A stretch of 64,000 nucleotides of DNA from assembly GCF_000427295.1 (NCBI RefSeq), contig NZ_ATNM01000131.1:1-64000 (forward strand), read 5' to 3'. Below are positions 12,880 through 20,507 of the stretch, in pieces. A program made the position numbers and the translations under genes. Position 1 is the stretch's first letter. Each line of letters starts with the position of its first letter. Source of the DNA: Cyclobacterium qasimii M12-11B (lineage in GTDB: Bacteria > Bacteroidota > Bacteroidia > Cytophagales > Cyclobacteriaceae). Below the pieces are notes generated by a model. The model did not search any database. It was given only the letters and a program-made list of their open reading frames with translations, and was not told the origin of the DNA.

Positions 12880-13170
12880 TCAAGCATCCTTCTTTTCACA
12901 TTTTCTCGTATCTCCCTTTAGATAATTTTCTTTTAAGTTTAAAAAATTAATAAAGCCAATAATCAATAAAATCACACTTATCATAAAAGAGAAATACCCA
13001 AGACTTTTTACATTTTCGAGGTCATTGACTTTCATTAAAGCTGTTCCACTCACAATGAAGTATAAACTCGTCCTTATATAAGCTAAAAGCGTACGGTCAT
13101 TGGCGAGCTTTGTTCGTTGCCTTGCTAAAAAATCTCTAACAATCAGTGTTTCTTCTGTTTGATTTTCCAT
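12880..13170 (-). CDS. DUF202 (YidH-like) membrane protein
   Basis: The protein has 96 residues. The N-terminus contains LANDRTLLAYIRTSLYF, the signature of DUF202/YidH proteins, followed by hydrophobic segments near residues 37-50 and 57-76 and a charged cytoplasmic tail. It is an inner-membrane protein of unknown function. It lies just upstream of the DUF3185-like gene on the same strand and may be co-transcribed with it. Confidence 0.8.
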   Translation of the reverse strand: MENQTEETLIVRDFLARQRTKLANDRTLLAYIRTSLYFIVSGTALMKVNDLENVKSLGYFSFMISVILLIIGFINFLNLKENYLKGDTRKCEKKDA

Positions 13171-13312
13171 AAATTTGCGATTCGTTTCGATTTTCTAATG
13201 AATTTAAAATTTTATTTCCAACTTTTAGTTTAGGGGATGTTTAAAATTAAACGCTAGGTCTCGAAATTATTTAGAATAAAACACATAATAATAAAATCTA
13301 ATAAAAAAAAGC

Positions 13313-14215
13313 ATGAAAAATTTTCTACTAACCTTATTGGTTTTTGTCGTAACAACAACGGTTATAACAGCCCAAGTGGTTTCAGACTCGTTGGCGCAAA
13401 TACCTGCAGATACCACTTATTGGCAATCTGAATTTAGCGCTGGCTTAAATTTCAATCAGGCCGGCTTTAGCAGTAATTGGAAAGCAGGAGGGGTCAACTC
13501 CGTGGCATTTGGGAGTATAATAGCTGGGAAAGCACTCTATCAGAAAGACAGGATTTCCTGGGACAATGAATTGGAGCTTCTTTTTGGGATTGTCCGCAAT
13601 GAAGGTGAAGGAACAAGAAAATCCAATGACAGAATATTTCTAGATTCAAAAGTAGGTTACCAATTGAATAAAAATTGGTCAAGTTACTTTTCTGTAAATT
13701 ACCTTTCACAATTTGCTGAAGGGTATAAATACAATGATGATGATACGCAATCATTGATTTCTAAATTCATGGCTCCAGGCTATTTAACATCTTCTCTTGG
13801 GTTTGAATTTAAACCTAGTAAAGAATTCTTTTTGAGAATAGGTCCCTTCTCACCAAGGTTTACTTTTATGTCGGATAACCAGATTATAAACAATGTGCCA
13901 TCTAATTATGGTGTTCTACCTGGTGATAAAGTAAGAATAGAATGGTTGGCAATGCAAGTGTTTGCCAGTTTAGATAAAGATCTATCTGAGAATCTAAACC
14001 TTAAGTCTCGGTACACAATGTTTGCTAATTACGAGACCCTTTCAATGAAAAACATTGACCACAGACTAGATTTAACACTTACAGCAAAAATATCAAACAT
14101 CATAAACGTAACCTTCACGGGAATATCTCTTTATGATATCGATCAGGATGCTGCAATTCAGTATAGTCAAGGCCTTTCATTAGGCATATTGTATAAAGTA
14201 GGTAACAAAAAATAG
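13313..14215 (+). CDS. DUF3078 outer-membrane-type protein
   Basis: This 300-residue protein begins with a signal peptide (MKNFLLTLLVFVVTTTV, cleaved near TAQ). The mature part contains alternating aromatic beta strands, including NFNQAGFSSNWKAGGVNS and WDNELELLFGI, typical of DUF3078 proteins. These are predicted to be small outer-membrane beta barrels of unknown function in Bacteroidota. The stop is followed by a hairpin terminator about 100 nt downstream. Confidence 0.85.
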   Translation: MKNFLLTLLVFVVTTTVITAQVVSDSLAQIPADTTYWQSEFSAGLNFNQAGFSSNWKAGGVNSVAFGSIIAGKALYQKDRISWDNELELLFGIVRNEGEGTRKSNDRIFLDSKVGYQLNKNWSSYFSVNYLSQFAEGYKYNDDDTQSLISKFMAPGYLTSSLGFEFKPSKEFFLRIGPFSPRFTFMSDNQIINNVPSNYGVLPGDKVRIEWLAMQVFASLDKDLSENLNLKSRYTMFANYETLSMKNIDHRLDLTLTAKISNIINVTFTGISLYDIDQDAAIQYSQGLSLGILYKVGNKK

Positions 14216-14319
14216 ATAATTCACCATATTTTATCTTCAAAATTTGGTTTTTAATCAGTTATTGTTAATTTTGTTTGTATTATGGTAGTTAAATAATAGT
14301 TGGTTTAGTTTTCAAAATA

Positions 14320-14350
14320 AAAAGCAGGAGATATTCTCCTGCTTTTTTAT
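14320..14350 (+). terminator. Terminator after the DUF3078 gene
   Basis: The stem AAAAGCAGGAGA / TCTCCTGCTTTT with a 3-nt loop and a T-run ends the DUF3078 transcript. Confidence 0.8.
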
Positions 14351-14554
14351 TTTATAGCTGTTTTTTTCAATAAAGGCGTTAATAATTCGCTGAATGCGTA
14401 TTTAGCAATATGATTCTCGGTCCTTGCTCAGGATGAAATGTGTTTTCGAAAATAGTAGTGTGGGATTGTTTCTGGATTGATCCAATTCGAAATTGATTGG
14501 CTATTTCCTATTTTGGATTTGAGGTAAAGTTAAATTCCATTGTGTTTTTTTTGC
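14351..14554. other. Intergenic stretch between two converging terminators
   Basis: There is no gene here. It separates the DUF3078 terminator from the leftward terminator of the tRNA-like gene, and I see nothing else in it. Confidence 0.5.
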
Positions 14555-14555
14555 A

Positions 14556-14590
14556 CAAAAAAAAGCTATGAAACAATGTCTCATAGCTTT
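14556..14590 (-). terminator. Terminator of the tRNA-like gene
   Basis: The perfect 10-bp stem AAAGCTATGA (14562-14571 on the minus-strand 3' side) / TCATAGCTTT (14581-14590) is followed on the minus strand by a run of eight Ts. It lies about 32 nt downstream of the tRNA-like 3' end, which argues that the RNA is actually transcribed. Confidence 0.8.
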
Positions 14591-14622
14591 AGTCAATTAA
14601 CAATAAACCCAAAATAACCTGC

Positions 14623-14745
14623 TGTAGGAGAAGGAGTTGAACCTCCACGGAGCAGTTAGGAAAAATACGAGCTCGCTATTTTCTTTGTTCTGTGATCTCC
14701 ACCCTCGAGACAGGAGGGCATGTCTGCCAGTTTCATCATCCTACA
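14623..14745 (-). tRNA. tRNA-like gene: type II (Leu-like) body with Asp GUC anticodon
   Basis: The 123-nt minus-strand RNA folds as a cloverleaf. The acceptor TGTAGGA pairs with TCCTACA (7 of 7; a C-1:G73 pair could extend it). The D arm GATGAAACTGGCAGACATG has the three-pair form and spacing of tRNA-Leu. The anticodon stem CCCTC/GAGGG is perfect and its loop is CTGTCTC (anticodon GTC, plus 14709-14711). The T arm GGAGG-TTCAACT-CCTTC is standard. The variable region (plus 14647-14701) is 55 nt, far longer than the usual 10-20. It starts TGGAG and ends CTCCG, which pair, and holds an inner hairpin GAAAATA/TATTTTTC. The discriminator is G and CCA is not encoded. Loop and discriminator resemble tRNA-Asp, while D arm and long variable arm resemble tRNA-Leu. 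It may be a novel tRNA, a regulatory tRNA mimic or a pseudo-tRNA. Confidence 0.7.
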
Positions 14746-14750
14746 GTATA

Positions 14751-14767
14751 AGAGACCATTTGTCTCT
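14751..14767 (-). other. Small hairpin in the leader of the tRNA-like RNA
   Basis: AGAGAC and GTCTCT (14751-14756 and 14762-14767) form a 6-bp stem directly upstream of the mature 5' end on the minus strand. It may help processing; this is inferred. Confidence 0.4.
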
Positions 14768-14778
14768 GTTTGATATTT

Positions 14779-14786
14779 CAAAGGTA
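14779..14786 (-). promoter_or_regulatory. Probable -7 element of the tRNA-like gene
   Basis: On the minus strand this reads TACCTTTG, an exact TAnnTTTG match, 33 nt before the tRNA-like 5' end. A T-rich stretch sits about 20 nt further upstream where a -33 box would lie. The palindrome AGGTAA-TATT-TTACCT (14782-14797) overlaps it and could be an operator. Confidence 0.5.
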
Positions 14787-14971
14787 ATATTTTACCTCGG
14801 TTTTTAAAAATATGATAATAAATAAATTGAAAAAATACATTGTATTTAATATTGGGCAATAATAATTATAAATATGGTAAAACGAATGGATTTTTATCTG
14901 CTTTTATTGACGATTTATAAAAGACAGGCTTATTATTTTGGTTATCTTAGAAGTTGAATGTAAAGATTACA

Positions 14972-15868
14972 ATGGAAGAACCTATCAAAACGTACGAAAT
15001 GCCGGAGATAACCAACAAAAGGCCATTTCAAATTTATGAGGTACAAGGGAAAACCATACAAAACAGAACCTATCCTCATGAGACTGATAGGCCACATCGG
15101 CATAAGTATTATGAAATATGTGTTTTTGTAAATGGTGCCGGAAAGCATGAGATAGATTTCAATGACCATTCCATTCATTCGCAAAGTGTACATTTCCTTT
15201 CACCTGGACAGGTTCATAAAATCAGTAGAGAAAATGATTATCATGGGTATTTAATGGTTTTTTCCAGAGAATTTTATGCCTTAGATACCAAAAATGAAGA
15301 ATTCCTTTTTCAACTTCCCTATTTTAATAACCCCACCTTAGTACCTATTCTCAACTTAAATTCGGTTGATTTCAAGGACATTACCGATTTGATAGAGACG
15401 ATTAGCAAAGAGTACAAACAATGGAACAGTTTTACCACCGACATTTTAAACAATTACCTCCAGATTTTCCTGATTAAGTGTAAACAGTATTACCTTAGGT
15501 ACTTTGCGGACAAAAAAAACACACTTGATCCGGATTTCGCCCTGGTCCAACAGTTTAATGCATTGGTTGAGCACAAGTTTAGGCAAGTACATCAGGTTCA
15601 GGATTTTGCAGAAATGATGAGCCTTGCGCCGAGTATCCTAAACAAGCATGTTAAGAAAATTACGGGTATGACCGCCGGAGAGGTCATTTTGGAGCGTTTG
15701 ATGCTTCAGGCAAAGAGGTATCTTATCTATACAGACCTTTCGAATAAGGAAATTGCCTATCAGTTGAATTACCAGGATCCTTCTTATTTTAGTAGAATTT
15801 TCAAGAAAAAAACAGGCGTTTCTCCGTCTGAGTTTAGGTCGCTAGAAAACGAAAAGTACCAGCATTAG
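14972..15868 (+). CDS. AraC-family transcriptional regulator
   Basis: This 298-residue regulator has an N-terminal cupin-like sensing domain (RPHRHKYYEICVFVNGAGKH) and a C-terminal double helix-turn-helix (VQDFAEMMSLAPSILNKHVKK, then LSNKEIAYQLNYQDPSYFSRIF and KKTGVSPSEFR). ATG 14972 is used because the upstream in-frame start is only TTG. It lies 153 nt upstream of the sugar operon on the same strand and is the obvious candidate regulator of that operon, probably binding a sugar or uronate. The effector is not deducible. Confidence 0.9.
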   Translation: MEEPIKTYEMPEITNKRPFQIYEVQGKTIQNRTYPHETDRPHRHKYYEICVFVNGAGKHEIDFNDHSIHSQSVHFLSPGQVHKISRENDYHGYLMVFSREFYALDTKNEEFLFQLPYFNNPTLVPILNLNSVDFKDITDLIETISKEYKQWNSFTTDILNNYLQIFLIKCKQYYLRYFADKKNTLDPDFALVQQFNALVEHKFRQVHQVQDFAEMMSLAPSILNKHVKKITGMTAGEVILERLMLQAKRYLIYTDLSNKEIAYQLNYQDPSYFSRIFKKKTGVSPSEFRSLENEKYQH

Positions 15869-15936
15869 ATTGAATTATGCTTTTATATTTGATAAAATTT
15901 AAGATATCTTTAACTTCTTAAACAAAAAGTGCATGG

Positions 15937-15968
15937 TTTGACAGACTGAGATTCAGACAATAATTCTG
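15937..15968 (+). promoter_or_regulatory. Candidate promoter of the GH88 operon with overlapping dyad
   Basis: TTTG (15937-15940) and TAATTCTG (15961-15968) are spaced 20 nt apart, fitting the Bacteroidota -33/-7 layout with one mismatch in the -7 box. A dyad ATTCAGA-N7-TCTGAAT (15951-15971) covers the -7 region and could be a regulator site. It ends 50 nt before the GH88 start. Confidence 0.45.
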
Positions 15969-16021
15969 AATTCTAAGGATGAAAATCTCAAATCCAAAAT
16001 AAACTTAAACCCATTAAATTT

Positions 16022-17404
16022 ATGATTGCAATTGATTCTGAAATTCAAGCTAAAGATCTGAAATCAGCTTTGGATAAATTTTGGCAACTCTCTGCTGAGA
16101 AAATCTCCGCAATTGAAAAGGAATATCCCCAAAATCAAGGTTCACCGGTTTTTACCGTAGATGGGAAATATGCAACCAGAGGATGGACTGAATGGACACA
16201 GGGCTTTCAATTTGGGTCCTCCATATTGCAGTTTGATGCCACTGGCGAGAAAAGTTTTCTGGAAAAAGGAAAACTAAAAACGCATCAGTACATGGCGCCA
16301 CATATCAGCCATACTGGTGTTCACGATCATGGCTTCAATAATGTCAGTACTTACGGCAATCTATTGAGGTTAATGGTAGAAGAGAAAATCCCATACGTAG
16401 AATGGGAAAAAAATTATTACGAGTTGGCATTGAAGATTTCTGGTGCTGTACAAGCCAGTAGATGGTCTCCAATCAAAGATGGTGGATACATGTATTCCTT
16501 TAATGGACCACATTCACTTTTTGTGGACACCATTCGTACTGTCAGGATTTTAATGTTAAGCCATAGCCTTGGTCACGTTCTTCAAGAAGAAAATGACAAA
16601 AAAGTAAACCTATTGGTAAGAGGCTTGCAACATGCGAAAGCTACGGCAGACTACTCTGTCTATTATGGAGAAGGAAGAGACCGCTACGACCTTTGGGGGC
16701 GAACTGCTCATGAGAGTGTCTTCAATACCAATGATGGCAATTACCGTTGTCCAAATTCTCAACAAGGTTATACAGGATTCTCAACATGGACGCGTGGATT
16801 GGCTTGGGCCATGTGTGGTTTTGCTGAGGAACTGGAATACCTTGAGACTTTATCAGATACTTCTCTTAAAGCCTTTGGTGATCCTGCCGAAATCAAAGCG
16901 TTTATGTTGAAAGCTGCCACTGCATCTTGTGATTTTTATATAGAACATACGCCAACGGATGGTATCCCTTACTGGGATACAGGAGCACCTAATCTTCATA
17001 AATTGGGAGATTACTTGTCCCGTCCAGCAGACCCTTATAATGATTTTGAACCGGTAGATAGTTCTGCAGCAGCCATTGGCGCACAAGGCTTATTGAGATT
17101 GGGTCATTACCTTAAGAAAAAGGGTGATTCCGAAAAAGGAGATAAGTATTGGAAAGCAGGCCTTACCGTATTAAAAACCTTATTGGGCGAACCTTATCTT
17201 AGTACAGATAAAAACCATCAAGGATTGATCCTGCACTCCATTTACCATGAGCCAAATGGTTGGGACAATGTACCTGCTGGACAAAAAATTGCTTGCAATG
17301 AATCCAGTATGTGGGGAGATTATCACGCCAGAGAATTGGCCCTATATGTTCAAAGAATCATAGATAAGGATACTTATTATACTTTCTTCAACTGTCTATC
17401 ATGA
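16022..17404 (+). CDS. GH88-type unsaturated glucuronyl hydrolase
   Basis: This 460-residue (alpha/alpha)6-barrel protein resembles unsaturated glucuronyl hydrolases, which release 4,5-unsaturated uronic acid from lyase-made oligosaccharides. Asp102 in GVHDHGFNN and Asp169 in VDTIRTVRI correspond by pattern to the two catalytic aspartates of the family. TRGLAWAMCGFAEEL and DSSAAAIGAQGLLRLG are further GH88 signatures. There is no signal peptide, so it should act in the cytoplasm on imported di- or oligosaccharides. It is the first gene of a six-gene operon and its stop overlaps the next start by 4 nt (ATGA). Confidence 0.85.
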   Translation: MIAIDSEIQAKDLKSALDKFWQLSAEKISAIEKEYPQNQGSPVFTVDGKYATRGWTEWTQGFQFGSSILQFDATGEKSFLEKGKLKTHQYMAPHISHTGVHDHGFNNVSTYGNLLRLMVEEKIPYVEWEKNYYELALKISGAVQASRWSPIKDGGYMYSFNGPHSLFVDTIRTVRILMLSHSLGHVLQEENDKKVNLLVRGLQHAKATADYSVYYGEGRDRYDLWGRTAHESVFNTNDGNYRCPNSQQGYTGFSTWTRGLAWAMCGFAEELEYLETLSDTSLKAFGDPAEIKAFMLKAATASCDFYIEHTPTDGIPYWDTGAPNLHKLGDYLSRPADPYNDFEPVDSSAAAIGAQGLLRLGHYLKKKGDSEKGDKYWKAGLTVLKTLLGEPYLSTDKNHQGLILHSIYHEPNGWDNVPAGQKIACNESSMWGDYHARELALYVQRIIDKDTYYTFFNCLS

Positions 17405-18231
17405 GCGTAGAACCAATAAAAGACCTTAGCAAGCTCTGTATACATACGATTACAACAAAACCATGGAGCTTAGAAGAATCAGCTGAAAACTACGAAAGAG
17501 TAGGGGTGAAGGGCATCTCAGTTTGGCGTCAATACCTTGGAGGTAGAGACATTGTAGCTTCTGGAGACCGGTTAAGGAGTCATGGACTGGAAATTGTGTC
17601 CTTGGTAAGGGGAGGGTTTTTCCCTTCCGTTTCCCAAAAGACCCGTGACCAGGCCATTCAGGACAACTATGTTGCCATTGAAGAAGCAGCTGCACTAGGA
17701 GCTCCGATGATCGTATTGGTTTGTGGTGCAGACCCAGGCCAATCTTTGGTTAAATCACGTGAGCAAATCAGAGAAGGTATCGAAAAAGTGTTGCCTTTTG
17801 CCATTGAGCATGGGGTAAAGCTTGCCATTGAACCTTTGCACCCTATGTATGCTGACACCAGGTCGGCTGTCAATACCATGCGTCAGGCCAATGAAATGGC
17901 TGAAGCAATTGGGTCTGACCATGTAGGTGTAGCGGCTGATGTTTATCACCTTTGGTGGGATCCTGATTTGAGAGAGGAACTGCTAAGATGTGGACGAAAT
18001 GAAAATCTTTATGCTTTTCATATTTGTGACTGGATGTGCCCAACTGTAGATTTCCTAAATGACCGAGGCTTGATGGGAGAAGGATGTATTGATATCCCTA
18101 TCATTAGAGGATGGGCCGAGGAAGCAGGATTTTCTGGGTTTAACGAAGTGGAAATTTTTTCTGACAGGCATTGGGCTGGAGATCAGAAGGCGTTTTTAGA
18201 CAAGATTGTAGAAAGTTATTATAAGAGTTAA
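17401..18231 (+). CDS. Sugar phosphate isomerase/epimerase (TIM barrel)
   Basis: This 276-residue protein is of the xylose-isomerase-like / AP-endonuclease-2 superfamily. Metal-ligand candidates lie in IEPLHPMYADTRS, VGVAADVYHLWWDP, YAFHICDW and the late GFNEVEIFSD, the expected order for these barrels. It has no signal peptide. It overlaps the GH88 stop by 4 nt and is followed after 10 nt by a Gfo/Idh gene, so it probably isomerises the sugar released by the hydrolase. The exact substrate is unknown. Confidence 0.87.
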   Translation: MSVEPIKDLSKLCIHTITTKPWSLEESAENYERVGVKGISVWRQYLGGRDIVASGDRLRSHGLEIVSLVRGGFFPSVSQKTRDQAIQDNYVAIEEAAALGAPMIVLVCGADPGQSLVKSREQIREGIEKVLPFAIEHGVKLAIEPLHPMYADTRSAVNTMRQANEMAEAIGSDHVGVAADVYHLWWDPDLREELLRCGRNENLYAFHICDWMCPTVDFLNDRGLMGEGCIDIPIIRGWAEEAGFSGFNEVEIFSDRHWAGDQKAFLDKIVESYYKS

Positions 18232-18241
18232 AAAAATTAAA

Positions 18242-19384
18242 ATGGAACACAAGGTAGGAATAATCATGAACGGTGTCACCGGAAGGATGGGTACCAATCA
18301 ACATTTGATGCGTAGCATCGCAGAAATCATCAAACAAGGTGGCGTAAAATTAGACAATGGGGATACCATTATGCCCGACCCTGTTTTGGTAGGAAGAAAT
18401 GAAGCGAAACTGAAAGCTTTAAGCAAGCGTTCTGGTGTGGCCAAATACACTACTGATTTGGACAGTGTCATGAATGATGACGAGTACAGCGTATACTTTG
18501 ATGCCCAAACTACTGGTAGAAGAGCAGAAGCGGTTAAGCAGGCAGTAAAAGCAGGTAAACATATTTATTGCGAAAAACCAGTGGCTGTAGATACGGCAAC
18601 AGCTTTGGAATTACATGAAATTTGTAAAGAAGCAGGTGTTAAAAATGGCGTAGTACAGGATAAACTTTGGTTACCTGGTTTAAGGAAACTTCAAAGACTA
18701 ATTGAAAACGGATTCTTCGGAGAGATTCTTTCTGTAAGAGGTGAATTCGGCTATTGGGTATTTGAAGGACAATCAATACCTGCTCAAAGACCATCCTGGA
18801 ATTATCGTAAAGAAGATGATGGTGGTATCATAGTGGATATGTTGTGCCATTGGAGATATGTTTTGGACAATATTTTCGGCAAAGTGAAAGCGGTATCTTG
18901 TTTAGGAGCCACGCATATTAAGGAACGTGTAGATGAGCAAGGTAAGCCTTATAAATGTACTGCAGATGATGCTGCTTATGCCACATTTGAACTAGAAGGA
19001 GGCGTTATTGCCCAGTTCAACTCTTCCTGGACTGTAAGGGTTAGAAGAGATGATCTACTAACTGTACAAGTGGATGGTACCAAAGGTTCTGCAGTTGCGG
19101 GTCTTAGAGAGTGCTACATCCAGCATTATGGCAATACGCCAAAGCCAGTATGGAATCCAGATATCGCGCAGCCGATTGAATTTTTTGAAGGATGGTCTAA
19201 AGTGCCTGAACAAGAGCCTATGGACAATGCCTTCAAAGTACAGTGGGAGTTGTTTTTAAAACATATCGTGACGGATTCTCCATTCCCTTGGGACATGATG
19301 GAAGGTGCTAAAGGTGTTCAGTTAGCCGAAAAAGGCTTAGAAAGCTGGGAACAAAGAGCCTGGTTGGATATCCCTGAACTATAA
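18242..19384 (+). CDS. Gfo/Idh/MocA-family oxidoreductase
   Basis: This 380-residue NAD(P)-dependent sugar dehydrogenase has an N-terminal Rossmann region (NGVTGRMGTNQHLM) and the diagnostic CEKPVA motif near residue 115. The alpha/beta C-terminal domain includes DDGGIIVDMLCHWRYVLD, where the catalytic His would lie. It is cytoplasmic and lies in the middle of the GH88 operon. It is larger than usual for the family and the N-terminal glycine loop is atypical. The substrate is likely the keto or aldo sugar handled by its neighbours. Confidence 0.87.
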   Translation: MEHKVGIIMNGVTGRMGTNQHLMRSIAEIIKQGGVKLDNGDTIMPDPVLVGRNEAKLKALSKRSGVAKYTTDLDSVMNDDEYSVYFDAQTTGRRAEAVKQAVKAGKHIYCEKPVAVDTATALELHEICKEAGVKNGVVQDKLWLPGLRKLQRLIENGFFGEILSVRGEFGYWVFEGQSIPAQRPSWNYRKEDDGGIIVDMLCHWRYVLDNIFGKVKAVSCLGATHIKERVDEQGKPYKCTADDAAYATFELEGGVIAQFNSSWTVRVRRDDLLTVQVDGTKGSAVAGLRECYIQHYGNTPKPVWNPDIAQPIEFFEGWSKVPEQEPMDNAFKVQWELFLKHIVTDSPFPWDMMEGAKGVQLAEKGLESWEQRAWLDIPEL

Positions 19385-19395
19385 AAGATAAACCC

Positions 19396-20166
19396 ATGAA
19401 AAGAGTAGCCTTAGTCACTGGGGGATCCCGAGGAATAGGATTAGGAATAGCAAAATGCCTGGCCAAGCAAGGTTTTGACTTGGCCATCAATGGCATGCGT
19501 AAGGAAGAGGATACCCTCTCCAGCCTTGAAGAATTGAAGGCTTTGGGAGCAGATGTACTTTATTGCCGAGGAGATGTTGGGAGTGCTGAAGAAAGACAGG
19601 GGATTATGGACAAGATCAAATCCCATTATGGTCGATTGAATGTTTTGGTCAATAATGCAGGTGTAGCACCCAAAGAGCGAAAAGACATTTTGGAGGCCAC
19701 TGAAGAAAGCTTTGACTATGTGTTGAAAACCAACCTCAATTCAGCTTATTTCCTCTCTCAATTGGCAGCAAACTGGATGATTGAACAGAAAGGAAAAGAA
19801 GCCGATTTTGTTGGTTCCATCATCAATGTCTCTTCAATTTCTGCAACAGTTGCCTCAGTAAACAGAGGTGAATACTGTGTAGCGAAAGCTGGGATGAGTA
19901 TGGCCACCCAATTGTTTGCAGTGAGGCTTGGGGAATATAACATCCCTGTATTTGAAGTTAGACCAGGAGTGATTGCAACAGACATGACCTCGGGTGTAAA
20001 AGAGAAATATGACAAGTTGATCGGTGAAGGGTTAATGGTTCAACCAAGGTGGGGCTTACCCGAAGACGTAGGTTTGGCGGTAACAGCTTTAGCTAAAGGT
20101 GATTTTCCTTATTCCACAGGTCAGGTGATCATGGTGGATGGTGGTTTGACGCTTCCTCGACTTTAA
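19396..20166 (+). CDS. SDR-family oxidoreductase (3-ketoacyl-ACP reductase type)
   Basis: This 256-residue short-chain dehydrogenase has the cofactor motif TGGSRGIGLGIA at residues 7-18, NNAG near residue 91, a catalytic Ser in INVSSISA and YCVAK with Tyr and Lys. Automatic naming would be FabG-like, but the setting in a sugar operon points to a sugar or polyol dehydrogenase. It is followed by a hairpin that may attenuate transcription into the transporter genes. Confidence 0.88.
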   Translation: MKRVALVTGGSRGIGLGIAKCLAKQGFDLAINGMRKEEDTLSSLEELKALGADVLYCRGDVGSAEERQGIMDKIKSHYGRLNVLVNNAGVAPKERKDILEATEESFDYVLKTNLNSAYFLSQLAANWMIEQKGKEADFVGSIINVSSISATVASVNRGEYCVAKAGMSMATQLFAVRLGEYNIPVFEVRPGVIATDMTSGVKEKYDKLIGEGLMVQPRWGLPEDVGLAVTALAKGDFPYSTGQVIMVDGGLTLPRL

Positions 20167-20174
20167 ATTTTACT

Positions 20175-20210
20175 AAATGGCCGGAGTTTATTCCGGCCAT
20201 TTGGCCTTTT
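20175..20210 (+). terminator. Internal terminator or attenuator hairpin
   Basis: The stem AAATGGCCGGA / TTCCGGCCATTT with a 5-nt loop is followed by TTGGCCTTTT, a weak T-tract. It lies between the SDR and the DUF3311 gene, so it may reduce rather than stop read-through. Confidence 0.6.
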
Positions 20211-20279
20211 AAATAAATTTTTGTTCAGAATCAACCAACAATTGTATATTGTCAATTAAAGGTATTAAACCCAATTCAA

Positions 20280-20507
20280 ATGGAAAAAAAGAAATTATAC
20301 TGGAAAATTTGTTGTTATGCAGCCGTTTTCTTATGCATCATAACCTATACCCCCCTAATCATTCCTCAAGGAGTGTCTAAACCAATGCTGGGAGGAATTC
20401 CTTACAGTCTTTGGACGAGTTTTATAATTACAGTGCTATTGGTTGTCATTACCTTTATAGGTACTAGGGTACATCCAGGCATGCAAAATGAGGAGGACGA
20501 TATATGA
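20280..20507 (+). CDS. DUF3311-like small membrane protein
   Basis: This 75-residue protein has two hydrophobic segments, at about residues 8-27 and 41-61, with the intervening PQGVSKPMLGGIPYSLW. Such short DUF3311 proteins are commonly encoded directly before a sodium:solute symporter. Here the stop overlaps the symporter start by 4 nt (ATGA), which suggests translational coupling. It is possibly a small subunit or stabiliser of the transporter; this is inferred. Confidence 0.8.
   Translation: MEKKKLYWKICCYAAVFLCIITYTPLIIPQGVSKPMLGGIPYSLWTSFIITVLLVVITFIGTRVHPGMQNEEDDI

Noticed and set aside
14623-14745. Selenocysteine tRNA interpretation of the tRNA-like gene
   Set aside because: The anticodon is GUC, not UCA, and the D stem has three pairs like Leu rather than six. 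The 8-bp acceptor extension alone is not enough.
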